This document shows positions 36,111 to 44,016 of a DNA stretch of 64,000 nucleotides, piece after piece. The first letter of the stretch is position 1, and every line of letters starts with the position of its first letter. The position numbers and the translations under genes were made by a program. The notes under the pieces are model-generated. The model ran no database searches and had not been told where the DNA came from. It worked only from the letters and a program-made list of their open reading frames with translations. This DNA is from CBDCWQ01 sp965223435. GTDB lineage: Bacteria; Myxococcota; Kuafuiibacteriia; Kuafuiibacteriales; Kuafuiibacteriaceae. The stretch is from contig CBDCWQ010000014.1 of NCBI GenBank assembly GCA_965223435.1, positions 122,334 to 186,333 on the forward strand, in the 5' to 3' direction.

Positions 36111-37916
36111 ATGACCGCCTTCGTTTTTGGCAAATACGCAATCCTACGGCGGCTCGCCATCGGCGGCATGGGCGAGATCTTTCTCGCCAAGCAGACCGGT
36201 CAAAGCTTCAATCGTTTTGTGATTCTCAAACGGCTCCTCCCAGATCTCGCCGAAGTCCCCAAGGCTGTAGATGAATTCCTGGACGAGGCCCGAGTCATCT
36301 CCACACTCAACCACCCCAACATTGTCGCCGTCTACGAAGCGGGGGTGTGGGAAAACATGCATTTCATCGCCATGGAATACATCCAGGGCGAAAATGTGGG
36401 GAACCTGATCAGGGGTACTCGCGAAAACCAGGAGCAAGTTCCGTTCACGGTCACCGCTCAAGTCATCCATGACGCCGCACGTGCATTGGACTACGCGCAC
36501 AACGCCAAAGGACTAGACGAACAACCTCTGCACGTCGTGCACCGTGACATCAGCCCCCAAAACATCATGGTCCGCACGGACGGCGTGACCAAAGTGGTCG
36601 ACTTCGGTATCGCCAAAGCAAACATTCGCTCCACGCGCACCACAACCGGCATCCTCAAGGGGCGGCTGCGATATATGCCACCCGAGCAACTACGAAGCGA
36701 AGATCTCGACCACCGAAGCGATCAATTCTCGTTGGGCGTCGTCTTTTGGGAAATGTGCACAGGAAGGCGCCTCTTCAAAAACGACGTCCAGCTCGCCGAA
36801 AGAATTGCGAACAAAACGCCCCTCTTACCACCGTCCAGAATCCGCAAAGAGGTGCCGCCCGAACTCGATCTCGTTGTCGCCCGGATGCTCGAGTACGACC
36901 GCACGGATCGTTTTCCTTCATGCAAGGATGTGGCCGACGTGTTGCATGATTTTCTGAGCGAACAGCCTAAACCGCTAGGGAACGCCAGTGTAGGAAACTT
37001 TGTCGAAGCCACCGCTGGTGAAAAAATTCGAGACCGTACGCGCGAGCATCTGGACGCCCAAGAACGGCTGGACGCGATGACCGCGCGCACCGGTAGCATT
37101 CCCACTTCGAACAAGGCTCCTCCAAGCCATCCTTCGGCGCCCACCCACAACCCACAAGAAGCGGAACAGAGGCGGACCGCCTCGTTGGCCCGGCGAAAAA
37201 AACGCCAAACGCAAAGGCGACTCGCCATTTTTGCCTTTCTCACGTTGGCAGTGGCATCGACCTACATGAGCTACAGCCTCTTGAGCCCAAATGAAGATGC
37301 CATCGGTGCGCGTCCCTCCAGACCACCAGCCCCAGGCCCAAGGAGCGGAGCAGACCCACGCCCACGTGGTCCTAAGGAAATTCTAGTCATTGTCGACGGT
37401 GAAGCTGAACCCTTCAAAAAGCCATCGAGCCCAGACGAGCCCTTGAACGGCAAACCCCAGCCGACCACCGAGGCCCCCACAAACGACAAACACCTCGCCT
37501 CCAACCATGAGCCTCTCCCCGCGCCGAGAGCCGTGCCTCGAAAACCGTCGCCCCCGCCCGGGGCCAAAAAGCCGAAGCGACCTCCCCGACGAAAGCCAAC
37601 CGCTGAACGGCTGACAGCCACCTTCGGAAAACGAAAGGTTGCTATTCAACGTTGCACGCGCACCCACAGTGCCGCGCTCCCGCGCTCCCGGGAAATCATT
37701 GTGCATTTTGCCATCAATCGACAGGGCCGAGTCACATCCGCTGGCGTGGACCCCGCAGCCTTCGGGGCCACAACGCTGGGACAGTGTATTCTTGGCGTGG
37801 CCAAAGCCACTGTATTTGGCCGCCAAAAGAGCCCCCTGAAGTTCAAGATTCCGCTCACCATCGGGCCAAGTTCAGCCAAGAAGGCAAGTCTTAACCCCAA
37901 AGCTCAGCGGCCTTAA
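36111..37916 (+). CDS. Ser/Thr protein kinase with single TM and TonB/AgmX-like C-terminal domain
   Basis: Product of 601 residues; ATG 36111 has GAGG upstream and begins right at the kinase (MTAFVFGKYAILRRLA). The Hanks kinase spans about 1-280: GGMGEIFLAKQ, VILKRLL with Lys, HRDISPQNIMV, DFGIAKA and PPEQL. The linker is rich in Pro, Lys and Arg. TM helix at about 371-391 (LAIFAFLTLAVASTYMSYSLL). Another Pro-rich periplasmic stretch leads to a C-terminal domain at about 505-595 (GKRKVAIQRC..., EIIVHFAINRQGRVTSAGVDP...LGQCILGVAKATVFG). It matches the TonB-like/AgmX-PglI C-terminal fold with its paired Cys. This suggests a kinase coupled to a periplasm-spanning partner. The upstream neighbours suggest one envelope-signalling module. 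Confidence 0.88.
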   Translation: MTAFVFGKYAILRRLAIGGMGEIFLAKQTGQSFNRFVILKRLLPDLAEVPKAVDEFLDEARVISTLNHPNIVAVYEAGVWENMHFIAMEYIQGENVGNLIRGTRENQEQVPFTVTAQVIHDAARALDYAHNAKGLDEQPLHVVHRDISPQNIMVRTDGVTKVVDFGIAKANIRSTRTTTGILKGRLRYMPPEQLRSEDLDHRSDQFSLGVVFWEMCTGRRLFKNDVQLAERIANKTPLLPPSRIRKEVPPELDLVVARMLEYDRTDRFPSCKDVADVLHDFLSEQPKPLGNASVGNFVEATAGEKIRDRTREHLDAQERLDAMTARTGSIPTSNKAPPSHPSAPTHNPQEAEQRRTASLARRKKRQTQRRLAIFAFLTLAVASTYMSYSLLSPNEDAIGARPSRPPAPGPRSGADPRPRGPKEILVIVDGEAEPFKKPSSPDEPLNGKPQPTTEAPTNDKHLASNHEPLPAPRAVPRKPSPPPGAKKPKRPPRRKPTAERLTATFGKRKVAIQRCTRTHSAALPRSREIIVHFAINRQGRVTSAGVDPAAFGATTLGQCILGVAKATVFGRQKSPLKFKIPLTIGPSSAKKASLNPKAQRP

Positions 37917-38299
37917 TTCCTCGGCTCACTTCGATTTGCCGGTGGTTCGAAGCTCACCTGCATCGTTCCGAGCCGGCTTGCGTATCGGTGAGCGGATGAC
38001 TCCGCGTGTCGAACCCGACGGAATATCTTTCGCTGAATCGAACGTACGGCCGTTTCGCGCACGTTCGACCGACGTGCGCACCGGGCGCCTACACGCATCA
38101 ACCGGCCCACAACCGACTGAAGGGTCCCACCCCTATCAAAAGGCCTGGCATTTGCCCAATTTTTGACCCTATCCTCCTTCGATTCCCGGTCGGCCCTGAG
38201 GCGCCCTCTACAGCCCAAGCGCGCGCCCAAGCGGACCAAAACATGGGATTCAAGTCGCGGAATTGACAGCAACAATGGACCGAGCCAGAGTGCGCCCCC
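37917..38299. other. Spacer with overlapping hairpins before the FHA gene
   Basis: A 383-bp region without a recognisable gene; a long minus-strand frame through it is antisense to the FHA gene and rejected. It contains the hairpins listed at 38038-38079 and a further inverted repeat GCTCACC ... GGTGAGC near 37950-37993. Confidence 0.5.
38038..38079 (+). promoter_or_regulatory. Two mutually exclusive hairpins
   Basis: TCGAACGT (38038-38045) pairs with ACGTTCGA (38061-38068). GCGCACGT (38057-38064) pairs with ACGTGCGC (38072-38079). Both stems are perfect 8-mers that share bases 38061-38064, so only one can form at a time. The element lies about 220 bp before the FHA gene; a switch-like leader is possible but unproven. 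Confidence 0.4.
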
Positions 38300-39937
38300 A
38301 TGTCGGTAGCCCACCCCCCAACCAGACACGATGCCGGGCAAGTCACCATCGTGAATGGCCCCTCCGCGGGCACGACCGTGTGCGTAGGAGACAAACTCAC
38401 GGTCGGACGTCGACCCGAAAACGATCTTCGCTTGAGCGACGACCGAGTGTCGCGATTCCATGCAGTGATTGAGCGAAGAGGTGACTACTACGTCATTGAG
38501 GATCTCGGGAGCAAAACGGGCACGACTGTGGATGGTTCTACTGTGGAGACCGCAAGAATTCTTAAGGCGGAGTCCCAGTTGGTCCTTGGGGAGACGATCT
38601 TGCACTTTCGCACACCCTTGACCGATGGAGTTTGCTCCAGCACCCACGGCCAAACGCGCGTCCAAGAACCTTCGGCCCCCTGCATCGCATCGACCTCCCC
38701 TTTTCAACTGTTGCCGTTCAGCGCCGTCCATGTAGGAACCAGCACCGAGAACCAAAGAACGTGGGCGCAACTTCAAACCCTGCTCTCCCTGAACACCGCC
38801 ATATCCACTGAGCTTGATATCAACTGTTTGCTCGATCGCATTGTGGATGCCGTCATGGAGGCCTTCCCGGCCCATCGGGCCATTATTTTGACGCCATCAG
38901 AGGACTCCGGCGAACTGACGGTTCGAAAACGACGCTCCGCTTCGCCCGACGCGCCCGAACCCCGTTTCAGCCGAACCATTGCAGAGCAGGCATACGCACA
39001 CAGAAAGGGCATCTTGACGCGCGATGCCGGTACCGACGAACGCTTCGGAGCGCGAATAAGTATCGTTCAAGAAAATATCCGCTCTGCGATTTGCAGCCCC
39101 ATCACCCATCAGGGCGATGTTGTGGGGGTGATCTACCTGGACACACTGGGTGTCTCCCACGCATTCAAGGACGATGACCTCGGCCTCCTTTCAGCGATTG
39201 CGGCCCCTTTGGGCGCCGCCATGCACAACGCGGTTTTGGTTTCGAGACTCAAAGATACAGCCATCGATACGGTTTTCAGGCTCGCAGCCGCAGCCGAATA
39301 CCGCGACGGAGACACCGGCTTTCACATTCATCGAATGAGCGACTACGCCCACGCCACGGCCCGTGCCCTAGGTAAAAGCCCTGTCTTTTGCGACCAACTC
39401 AAACTCGCCAGCCCCATGCATGACATCGGGAAGATCGCCATTCCCGACAGCATTCTCAAAAAAGCTGGAAAGCTCAGCCACGAAGAGTACGAGGTCATGA
39501 AACAACACCCGGTGAAGGGCGCCGCCATCTTAGCCAACCCTCAATCCGAACTCATGAAGACTGCGCACAACATCGCGCTCAGCCACCACGAAAAATTTAA
39601 TGGCGCTGGTTACCCTCATGGACTCAGCGGGGACCACATCCCCCTCGAGGCGCGGATTGTCGCCGTGGCCGATGTTTTTGACGCACTCAGCTCCCCGCGC
39701 TGCTACAAGCCGGCGTTTGATCAGCAAAAAGCCTTCGGAATACTCCTAGAGGGACGCGCCACCCACTTCGACCCAGAAGTCCTCGACGCATTCATGGACC
39801 ACCAAGAAGATATCCTTGCCATCCAGGCACACTACCGAAAGCTCGAGTTCCAAACCGAGGTCCCGGGCGAAGACGGGGGCCCCTACGATTTTGGCCACCG
39901 AAGCTTTCATGCCGCCCGCAGCTACGAAAGGCGCTAG
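38300..39937 (+). CDS. FHA-GAF-HD-GYP signalling protein, c-di-GMP phosphodiesterase-like
   Basis: Product of 545 residues. The FHA domain at about 14-100 (LTVGRRPENDLRLSDDRVSRFHAVIERR, EDLGSKTGTTVDG) binds phosphothreonine. The GAF domain at about 155-310 (ELDINCLLDRIVDAVME..., SAICSPITHQGDVVGVIYLDT) is a sensory module. The HD-GYP domain at about 325-510 has HDIGKIAIPDSIL, HP-KGAAIL, HHEKFNGAGYPHGL and ADVFDALSSPRCYK. HD-GYP enzymes degrade cyclic di-GMP; the usual Asp in HHExxDGxGYP is Asn here. The FHA domain with kinases on both sides suggests phosphorylation-dependent recruitment. Its TAG stop overlaps the stop of the convergent kinase. Confidence 0.9.
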   Translation: MSVAHPPTRHDAGQVTIVNGPSAGTTVCVGDKLTVGRRPENDLRLSDDRVSRFHAVIERRGDYYVIEDLGSKTGTTVDGSTVETARILKAESQLVLGETILHFRTPLTDGVCSSTHGQTRVQEPSAPCIASTSPFQLLPFSAVHVGTSTENQRTWAQLQTLLSLNTAISTELDINCLLDRIVDAVMEAFPAHRAIILTPSEDSGELTVRKRRSASPDAPEPRFSRTIAEQAYAHRKGILTRDAGTDERFGARISIVQENIRSAICSPITHQGDVVGVIYLDTLGVSHAFKDDDLGLLSAIAAPLGAAMHNAVLVSRLKDTAIDTVFRLAAAAEYRDGDTGFHIHRMSDYAHATARALGKSPVFCDQLKLASPMHDIGKIAIPDSILKKAGKLSHEEYEVMKQHPVKGAAILANPQSELMKTAHNIALSHHEKFNGAGYPHGLSGDHIPLEARIVAVADVFDALSSPRCYKPAFDQQKAFGILLEGRATHFDPEVLDAFMDHQEDILAIQAHYRKLEFQTEVPGEDGGPYDFGHRSFHAARSYERR

Positions 39938-39942
39938 CGCCT
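39929..39942. terminator. 14-bp palindrome over two convergent stop codons
   Basis: AGGCGCTAGCGCCT is a perfect palindrome centred on the CTAG shared by the stop codons of the FHA gene (plus) and the kinase gene (minus). It could fold at the 3' end of both transcripts. There is no T-run, so the terminator role is tentative. Confidence 0.4.
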
Positions 39943-41949
39943 ACCGGAACGAAGAAGCGCCTCTTCCAGCGCCCGCACAAAACTGGAGACGTCGGGGTAG
40001 CGTCGCGACCGGGCGACGGCAGTCGCGCGCGCAACCACGCCCGCTGCGCGCTCGCTTCCAGACTGGTCGAAATTTCGAAGGATCTGTCGTGCGAGAGCCG
40101 CCGTACCGTATTGGTCGAGGGCCATTCCCTCATTGGGCCCTGGCTGGGCTTCGGGGGCGCGGCCCTCGCGGTTTTTCACTTGGGCGTGGTTGAGAAACCC
40201 CATCTGAAAGCCCATCAAGAGGACCCGGTGTTCTGCCCCGGTCACCCAGACGGAGGTCGCATCGAGCGCACCGTGGTAAAGACCGCCCTTGAGGGCCTCT
40301 TCCACCGCGGCCATCACCGCAAACAGCAGCGTTTTTGCCGCCTGAGCACTCAAGGCCCTCGAACCCATCAAGTCGTGCAGGGTGCGCCCCTCAGTCCAGG
40401 GCATCAAGGCAAACACAAAGCCATGCGCGGCATCCACTTGCCACACGGGCAGGAGACGGGGATCGGCGAGACTTTCGATGCGATCCCGAGCGTCTCGAGC
40501 CGCATTCAAGAAGGGTCCTTCGTTGCCTCCGACCCGCCAAACGCGAAGCAGAGCCCAACTTCCGGAGTTCTTGTTTTCCACCTTGTGCAAGGATACCCCC
40601 TCGGACTCGTACAAGGTCTGCACCAAACGATAGGCGGGGGGCACCCACGGTCTAGGCTCCCAAGATGCCTGCCGCACCCACCATACTGCCAGTGCCAAAG
40701 CGAGGACCAAAACCAAAAGACCCAACCGACGGGTGTTTCGTCGCCTTTGTCCCACCCAGGCATCGGCTTCCGTCTCTTCTTCGTCCACGGCCCAGCGGGG
40801 CTCCAGTTCGGAAAAAGCCTGCGCCCCGGCCGAGGGGCGGTCCGGTCCTGTTCGTCGGTTCCGAGCGCTCGAACCCCAAGACCCCAGCTCTCGCACCACA
40901 CTTTCGTCGAGTTGCCCTCCGCCCAATCGATGGGCCTTCTCAATCACCTCCTGGGCCACACCGTGGGAGCTCTTTTTTGCCTCCCGAATCAAAAGACTTG
41001 CCTGGTGAGCCTCAACGAAGGTCCGCCGGAGCCAGTCACCCACCCGATGCCGAGAACCATTTCGCGTGGCGAGCCATTCCTCCAGCCGGTCCCCGAGCTC
41101 TTCTGCGGTCGAGAGGCGCCGCCCGGGGTTGCGCATCAGGAGCTCCATACAGAGCTCGGCCAAAACGCCATCGACATCGGCGCGCACCGACCGAACATCC
41201 GGAATGTCGGCATGCAAAACCCGATGAAGGGTCGAAACCGGATCGCGGGTGCTGAAGAGCTTTCTTGCCGTCAAAACCTCAAACAACACAATGCCGAGGG
41301 AAAAGAGATCGGCTCGACTGTCAAACGGGACATTCGCAACCGCTTCTGGTGCCATGTACCCAATCTTGCCCTTGAGCTCCCCGTACTGGGTCTTGGCCAA
41401 ACTGCCCTTCAACTTGACTACGCCAAAATCGAGGATTTTGGTGTGGCCCTCGTAGGTGACAAAGAGGTTCTCAGGACTCACATCCCGATGAACCAGGCCC
41501 AGAGCGTGGCCTCCTTCGTCCTTGGCCGCGTGCGCATACGCCAAGCCCCTCGCCACATCGGCGATGACCCGGGCGGCGACCTCTTGGGGCACCGGGTGCT
41601 CATTCCAGGCCGCGTGTTTCACCAGATGCGCAACGGCCTGCCCTTCGAGGTATTCCATCGCGAAAAAAAGCAGACCCTCGCCGGTGCGACCCAGGTCAAA
41701 TACCTCGACGATGTTGGGGTGATGAAGTTGCGAGACGACGCGGGCCTCGTCCACGAACATCTGGCTGAAACGAGCCTCCGTACAAAGATGTTCAAGCATG
41801 ACCTTGAGCACGACCACGTCGTCGAACCCAGACGCGCCCTTCTTTTGACCAAGATAGAGCTCCGCCATGCCACCTCGGGCAATATGCCCCACAACCTCGT
41901 AGGGCCCCACCTCTTCGCCAGGGTCTAGTCGAACAACAGCCTGGCGCAT
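39934..41949 (-). CDS. Ser/Thr kinase with extracytoplasmic pseudokinase domain
   Basis: Product of 671 residues. The first kinase domain, at about 16-300, is complete: ARGGMAELYLGQ, VVLKVML, HRDVSPENLFV, DFGVVKL and APEAV. A charged linker leads to a TM helix at about 406-424 (LGLLVLVLALALAVWW). The outer part, residues about 437-665, still has kinase topology: YRLVQTLYESEGVSLHKV in place of the glycine loop, ALLRVW, ALMPWTEGRTLHDLM for the hinge, HGALDATSVWV for HRDxxxxN, LMGFQMG for DFG, and a typical C-lobe end (RYPDVSSFVRALEEAL). All catalytic residues are lost. This part is probably a ligand sensor or dimerisation domain in the periplasm. The stop is shared with the FHA gene in CTAG. 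Confidence 0.87.
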   Translation of the reverse strand: MRQAVVRLDPGEEVGPYEVVGHIARGGMAELYLGQKKGASGFDDVVVLKVMLEHLCTEARFSQMFVDEARVVSQLHHPNIVEVFDLGRTGEGLLFFAMEYLEGQAVAHLVKHAAWNEHPVPQEVAARVIADVARGLAYAHAAKDEGGHALGLVHRDVSPENLFVTYEGHTKILDFGVVKLKGSLAKTQYGELKGKIGYMAPEAVANVPFDSRADLFSLGIVLFEVLTARKLFSTRDPVSTLHRVLHADIPDVRSVRADVDGVLAELCMELLMRNPGRRLSTAEELGDRLEEWLATRNGSRHRVGDWLRRTFVEAHQASLLIREAKKSSHGVAQEVIEKAHRLGGGQLDESVVRELGSWGSSARNRRTGPDRPSAGAQAFSELEPRWAVDEEETEADAWVGQRRRNTRRLGLLVLVLALALAVWWVRQASWEPRPWVPPAYRLVQTLYESEGVSLHKVENKNSGSWALLRVWRVGGNEGPFLNAARDARDRIESLADPRLLPVWQVDAAHGFVFALMPWTEGRTLHDLMGSRALSAQAAKTLLFAVMAAVEEALKGGLYHGALDATSVWVTGAEHRVLLMGFQMGFLNHAQVKNREGRAPEAQPGPNEGMALDQYGTAALARQILRNFDQSGSERAAGVVARATAVARSRRYPDVSSFVRALEEALLRSGRR

Positions 41950-42735
41950 CTCGATTCATGATCAATGGCCACGCTTGGCACGTCAAACACACCCCTACGA
42001 AACGGCGCCTGATTCTTCGTGTGGGGCACCGAGCCACACGCGACTTCATGCGTGCTTCTCGCACGCGCCTGGGCAAAACCTGTCGGGCCCTCCCCCGGCC
42101 TCTCACTTTTTTTTACGAGCGTGATCGGGCGCACATCGTTCACCGCGCACGTCGGTGATGCGCCAGACCGTCTATTTTCTGACACATCAACCTTGTCTAA
42201 AGGGCGTATCCTTCCGCTCTTGCCCCGACATCGGCCACCTATGGTGGGGGTTTATACGCCAATCCGTGTCGCGCATCCGATCACTTCGTGCCATATCTTT
42301 GGCGATCGCGAACCGTGCGTGGGTGGCAGGGAGACCACAGACAGAGCTTCATCAACCATGCGGGTGCTCACACCCACGATCCGCCGGTTTGAGCACAAAG
42401 CGAACTCTTGACTTCTCTGAACGAAGGCCTGTAAGCCGTGCCCACTTAGGTTGGCCCGTCGCCATCGAAGTTGCGAAAAACGAGGTCGTAGGAAACTGAC
42501 TCGCTGGACGCATGACACGCGTCAGCCGCGTCGGAACGCGGAGACCACGCAATAGGATTTGTAAACGAGCGTTGCAACGACAAGGGGCGGGCCGCGAGAA
42601 GGTGATGAAGCTCACACAGACACAACGCGGCCCCGAACATGATGCAGATCACATTTCGGTGAAAGTCGCAAAAAGAACAAGAGGCCCGGTGAGCGAAGGA
42701 CCTTCTGGTCCTGGAGCCTTGGGGGGAATGCACAC
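41950..42735. other. 786-bp spacer before the exopolysaccharide operon
   Basis: No convincing gene on either strand; overlapping short frames have no domains. It should contain the kinase promoter (minus) and that of the exopolysaccharide operon (plus). A partial sigma54-like TTGGCAC at about 41984 lacks the downstream element. No c-di-GMP riboswitch core was recognised. The only neat structure is the hairpin at 42697-42712. Confidence 0.45.
42697..42712 (+). promoter_or_regulatory. Leader hairpin before the GT2 synthase
   Basis: AGGACC-TTCT-GGTCCT, a perfect 6-bp stem with a 4-base loop, ends 23 bases before the synthase ATG and just before the G-rich ribosome-binding region. It might influence translation initiation. 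Confidence 0.35.
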
Positions 42736-44016
42736 ATGTCACTCATGCCTATCCACCTCTTGATTCTGATCGTTTTTGCGAACCGCTACCTCGTGGGCGT
42801 GTTCATGAAGTTCGTCAAGCGCAGTCGCTTTGAGGTTCCCGAAAACGACTACGAACCTGAGATCTCGGTCGTTATTCCTATGTTCAATGAAGGTAAAGGG
42901 ATCTACCAAACCCTTCACAGCTTGCTCCGTCAGGACTACCCGCCAGAGAAGCTGAAGGTCATTGTTGTGGACGACTGCTCTAAGGACGACAGTTACGAGT
43001 GGGCCAAGCGCGCCGAAACTGAGTGTCCTGACCGCATCTTGGTCATCCGTAACCCATACAACATGGGCAAGCGCAGAGGCATCAACAATGCGGTCCGAAA
43101 CACGGACAGCGAAATCATCGTCTCTGTCGATTCCGACGTCGTCGTAGAGCCCACGGCCATCCGTCGTCTCATTGGTGGCTTCACCGACCCGGACATGGCG
43201 GCGGTCGGCGGCAGCGTTCACGTTTCCAACCCGCACGTCAACTGGCTCACCCGCATGCAGACCATCAAGTACTACTTTGGTTTTGAGTTCCTGAAGAGCC
43301 TGGAGCGTGCCTTCTCTTCAGTCATGTGCCTATCGGGCTGCCTCACGGCCTACCGGCGGCACGTCCTCATTGAGCTCGAACCTATTCTCGAGAAGCGCAA
43401 CATCCTGGGCGTACCCATCAAGTACGGTGAAGATCGGTTTCTGACCCGACAGATCGTGAAGTCGGGGTACAAGACAAGCATGATCTTGGACGCAATGTGT
43501 TGGACGGTCGCCCCGGACAGCATTTCGAAATACATGTCGCAGCAGTTGCGCTGGAGACGATCAAACATCATCGACTTCATCTGTGGCCTAACCCACGCTT
43601 GGAGACTGCACCCGGCGGTCGCCATCCATTACATCTCCCTTGCGGCTCTCCTCGCAGCCTATCCCGTTGTGGTTTTGCAGAACCTCGCGATCGGCGCATT
43701 TTTCGACCTCGCGGTGATGCACCTTGTGGTTCTCGGCTTTTTTGGTTTTGTCTACTGGGCGGGCACGCGACATTTGGCGCCAGAGCACCGCGTTCACCCA
43801 ATCTGGTTTCTACCTCTTGGGGTTCTGATGCCGATGACCTATGTCCTTTTTACACCGCTCGCGATCTTCACCCTTGATTCGAGCAGCTGGGAAACACGGG
43901 GGCACCAAGGCAGTGAAGAGCCCGTTTCCGTCGCCACTCAAGAAACACGACCAGAGGGCGAAGCGAAACCCGTCGCCGTCAACGGCCCCTGGGCACTTGG
44001 AGGAAACAGGCTATGA
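42736..44016 (+). CDS. Processive family 2 glycosyltransferase, hyaluronan/NodC-like synthase
   Basis: Product of 426 residues, a membrane polysaccharide synthase. N-terminal hydrophobic stretch, then the GT2 core: ISVVIPMFNEGKG, VIVVDDCSKD (first Asp), VDSDVVV (DxD), GEDRFLTRQI (catalytic acid region) and QQLRWRRSN (QxxRW). GEDRxLT plus QQxRW is closest to NodC/hyaluronan synthase-type enzymes. At least three C-terminal TM segments (about 290-390) form the channel: YISLAALLAAYPVVVL, AVMHLVVLGFFGFVYWAG, FLPLGVLMPMTYVLFTPLAIF. No PilZ domain is attached. The start ATG 42736 follows a G-rich site. First gene of a five-gene operon; the stop overlaps the next start (ATGA). Confidence 0.88.
   Translation: MSLMPIHLLILIVFANRYLVGVFMKFVKRSRFEVPENDYEPEISVVIPMFNEGKGIYQTLHSLLRQDYPPEKLKVIVVDDCSKDDSYEWAKRAETECPDRILVIRNPYNMGKRRGINNAVRNTDSEIIVSVDSDVVVEPTAIRRLIGGFTDPDMAAVGGSVHVSNPHVNWLTRMQTIKYYFGFEFLKSLERAFSSVMCLSGCLTAYRRHVLIELEPILEKRNILGVPIKYGEDRFLTRQIVKSGYKTSMILDAMCWTVAPDSISKYMSQQLRWRRSNIIDFICGLTHAWRLHPAVAIHYISLAALLAAYPVVVLQNLAIGAFFDLAVMHLVVLGFFGFVYWAGTRHLAPEHRVHPIWFLPLGVLMPMTYVLFTPLAIFTLDSSSWETRGHQGSEEPVSVATQETRPEGEAKPVAVNGPWALGGNRL

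Noticed and set aside
37913..38875. 320-codon minus-strand frame
   Set aside because: Antisense to the FHA domain and the spacer; no recognisable fold.
40111..41928. 605-codon plus-strand frame
   Set aside because: Antisense shadow of the kinase-pseudokinase gene; its translation has no domain.
41980..42000. TTGGCAC as a sigma54 promoter
   Set aside because: The -12 GC element is missing at the right distance.
42560..42735. Possible c-di-GMP riboswitch before the exopolysaccharide operon
   Set aside because: The conserved GEMM core motifs could not be found; only a simple hairpin is present.
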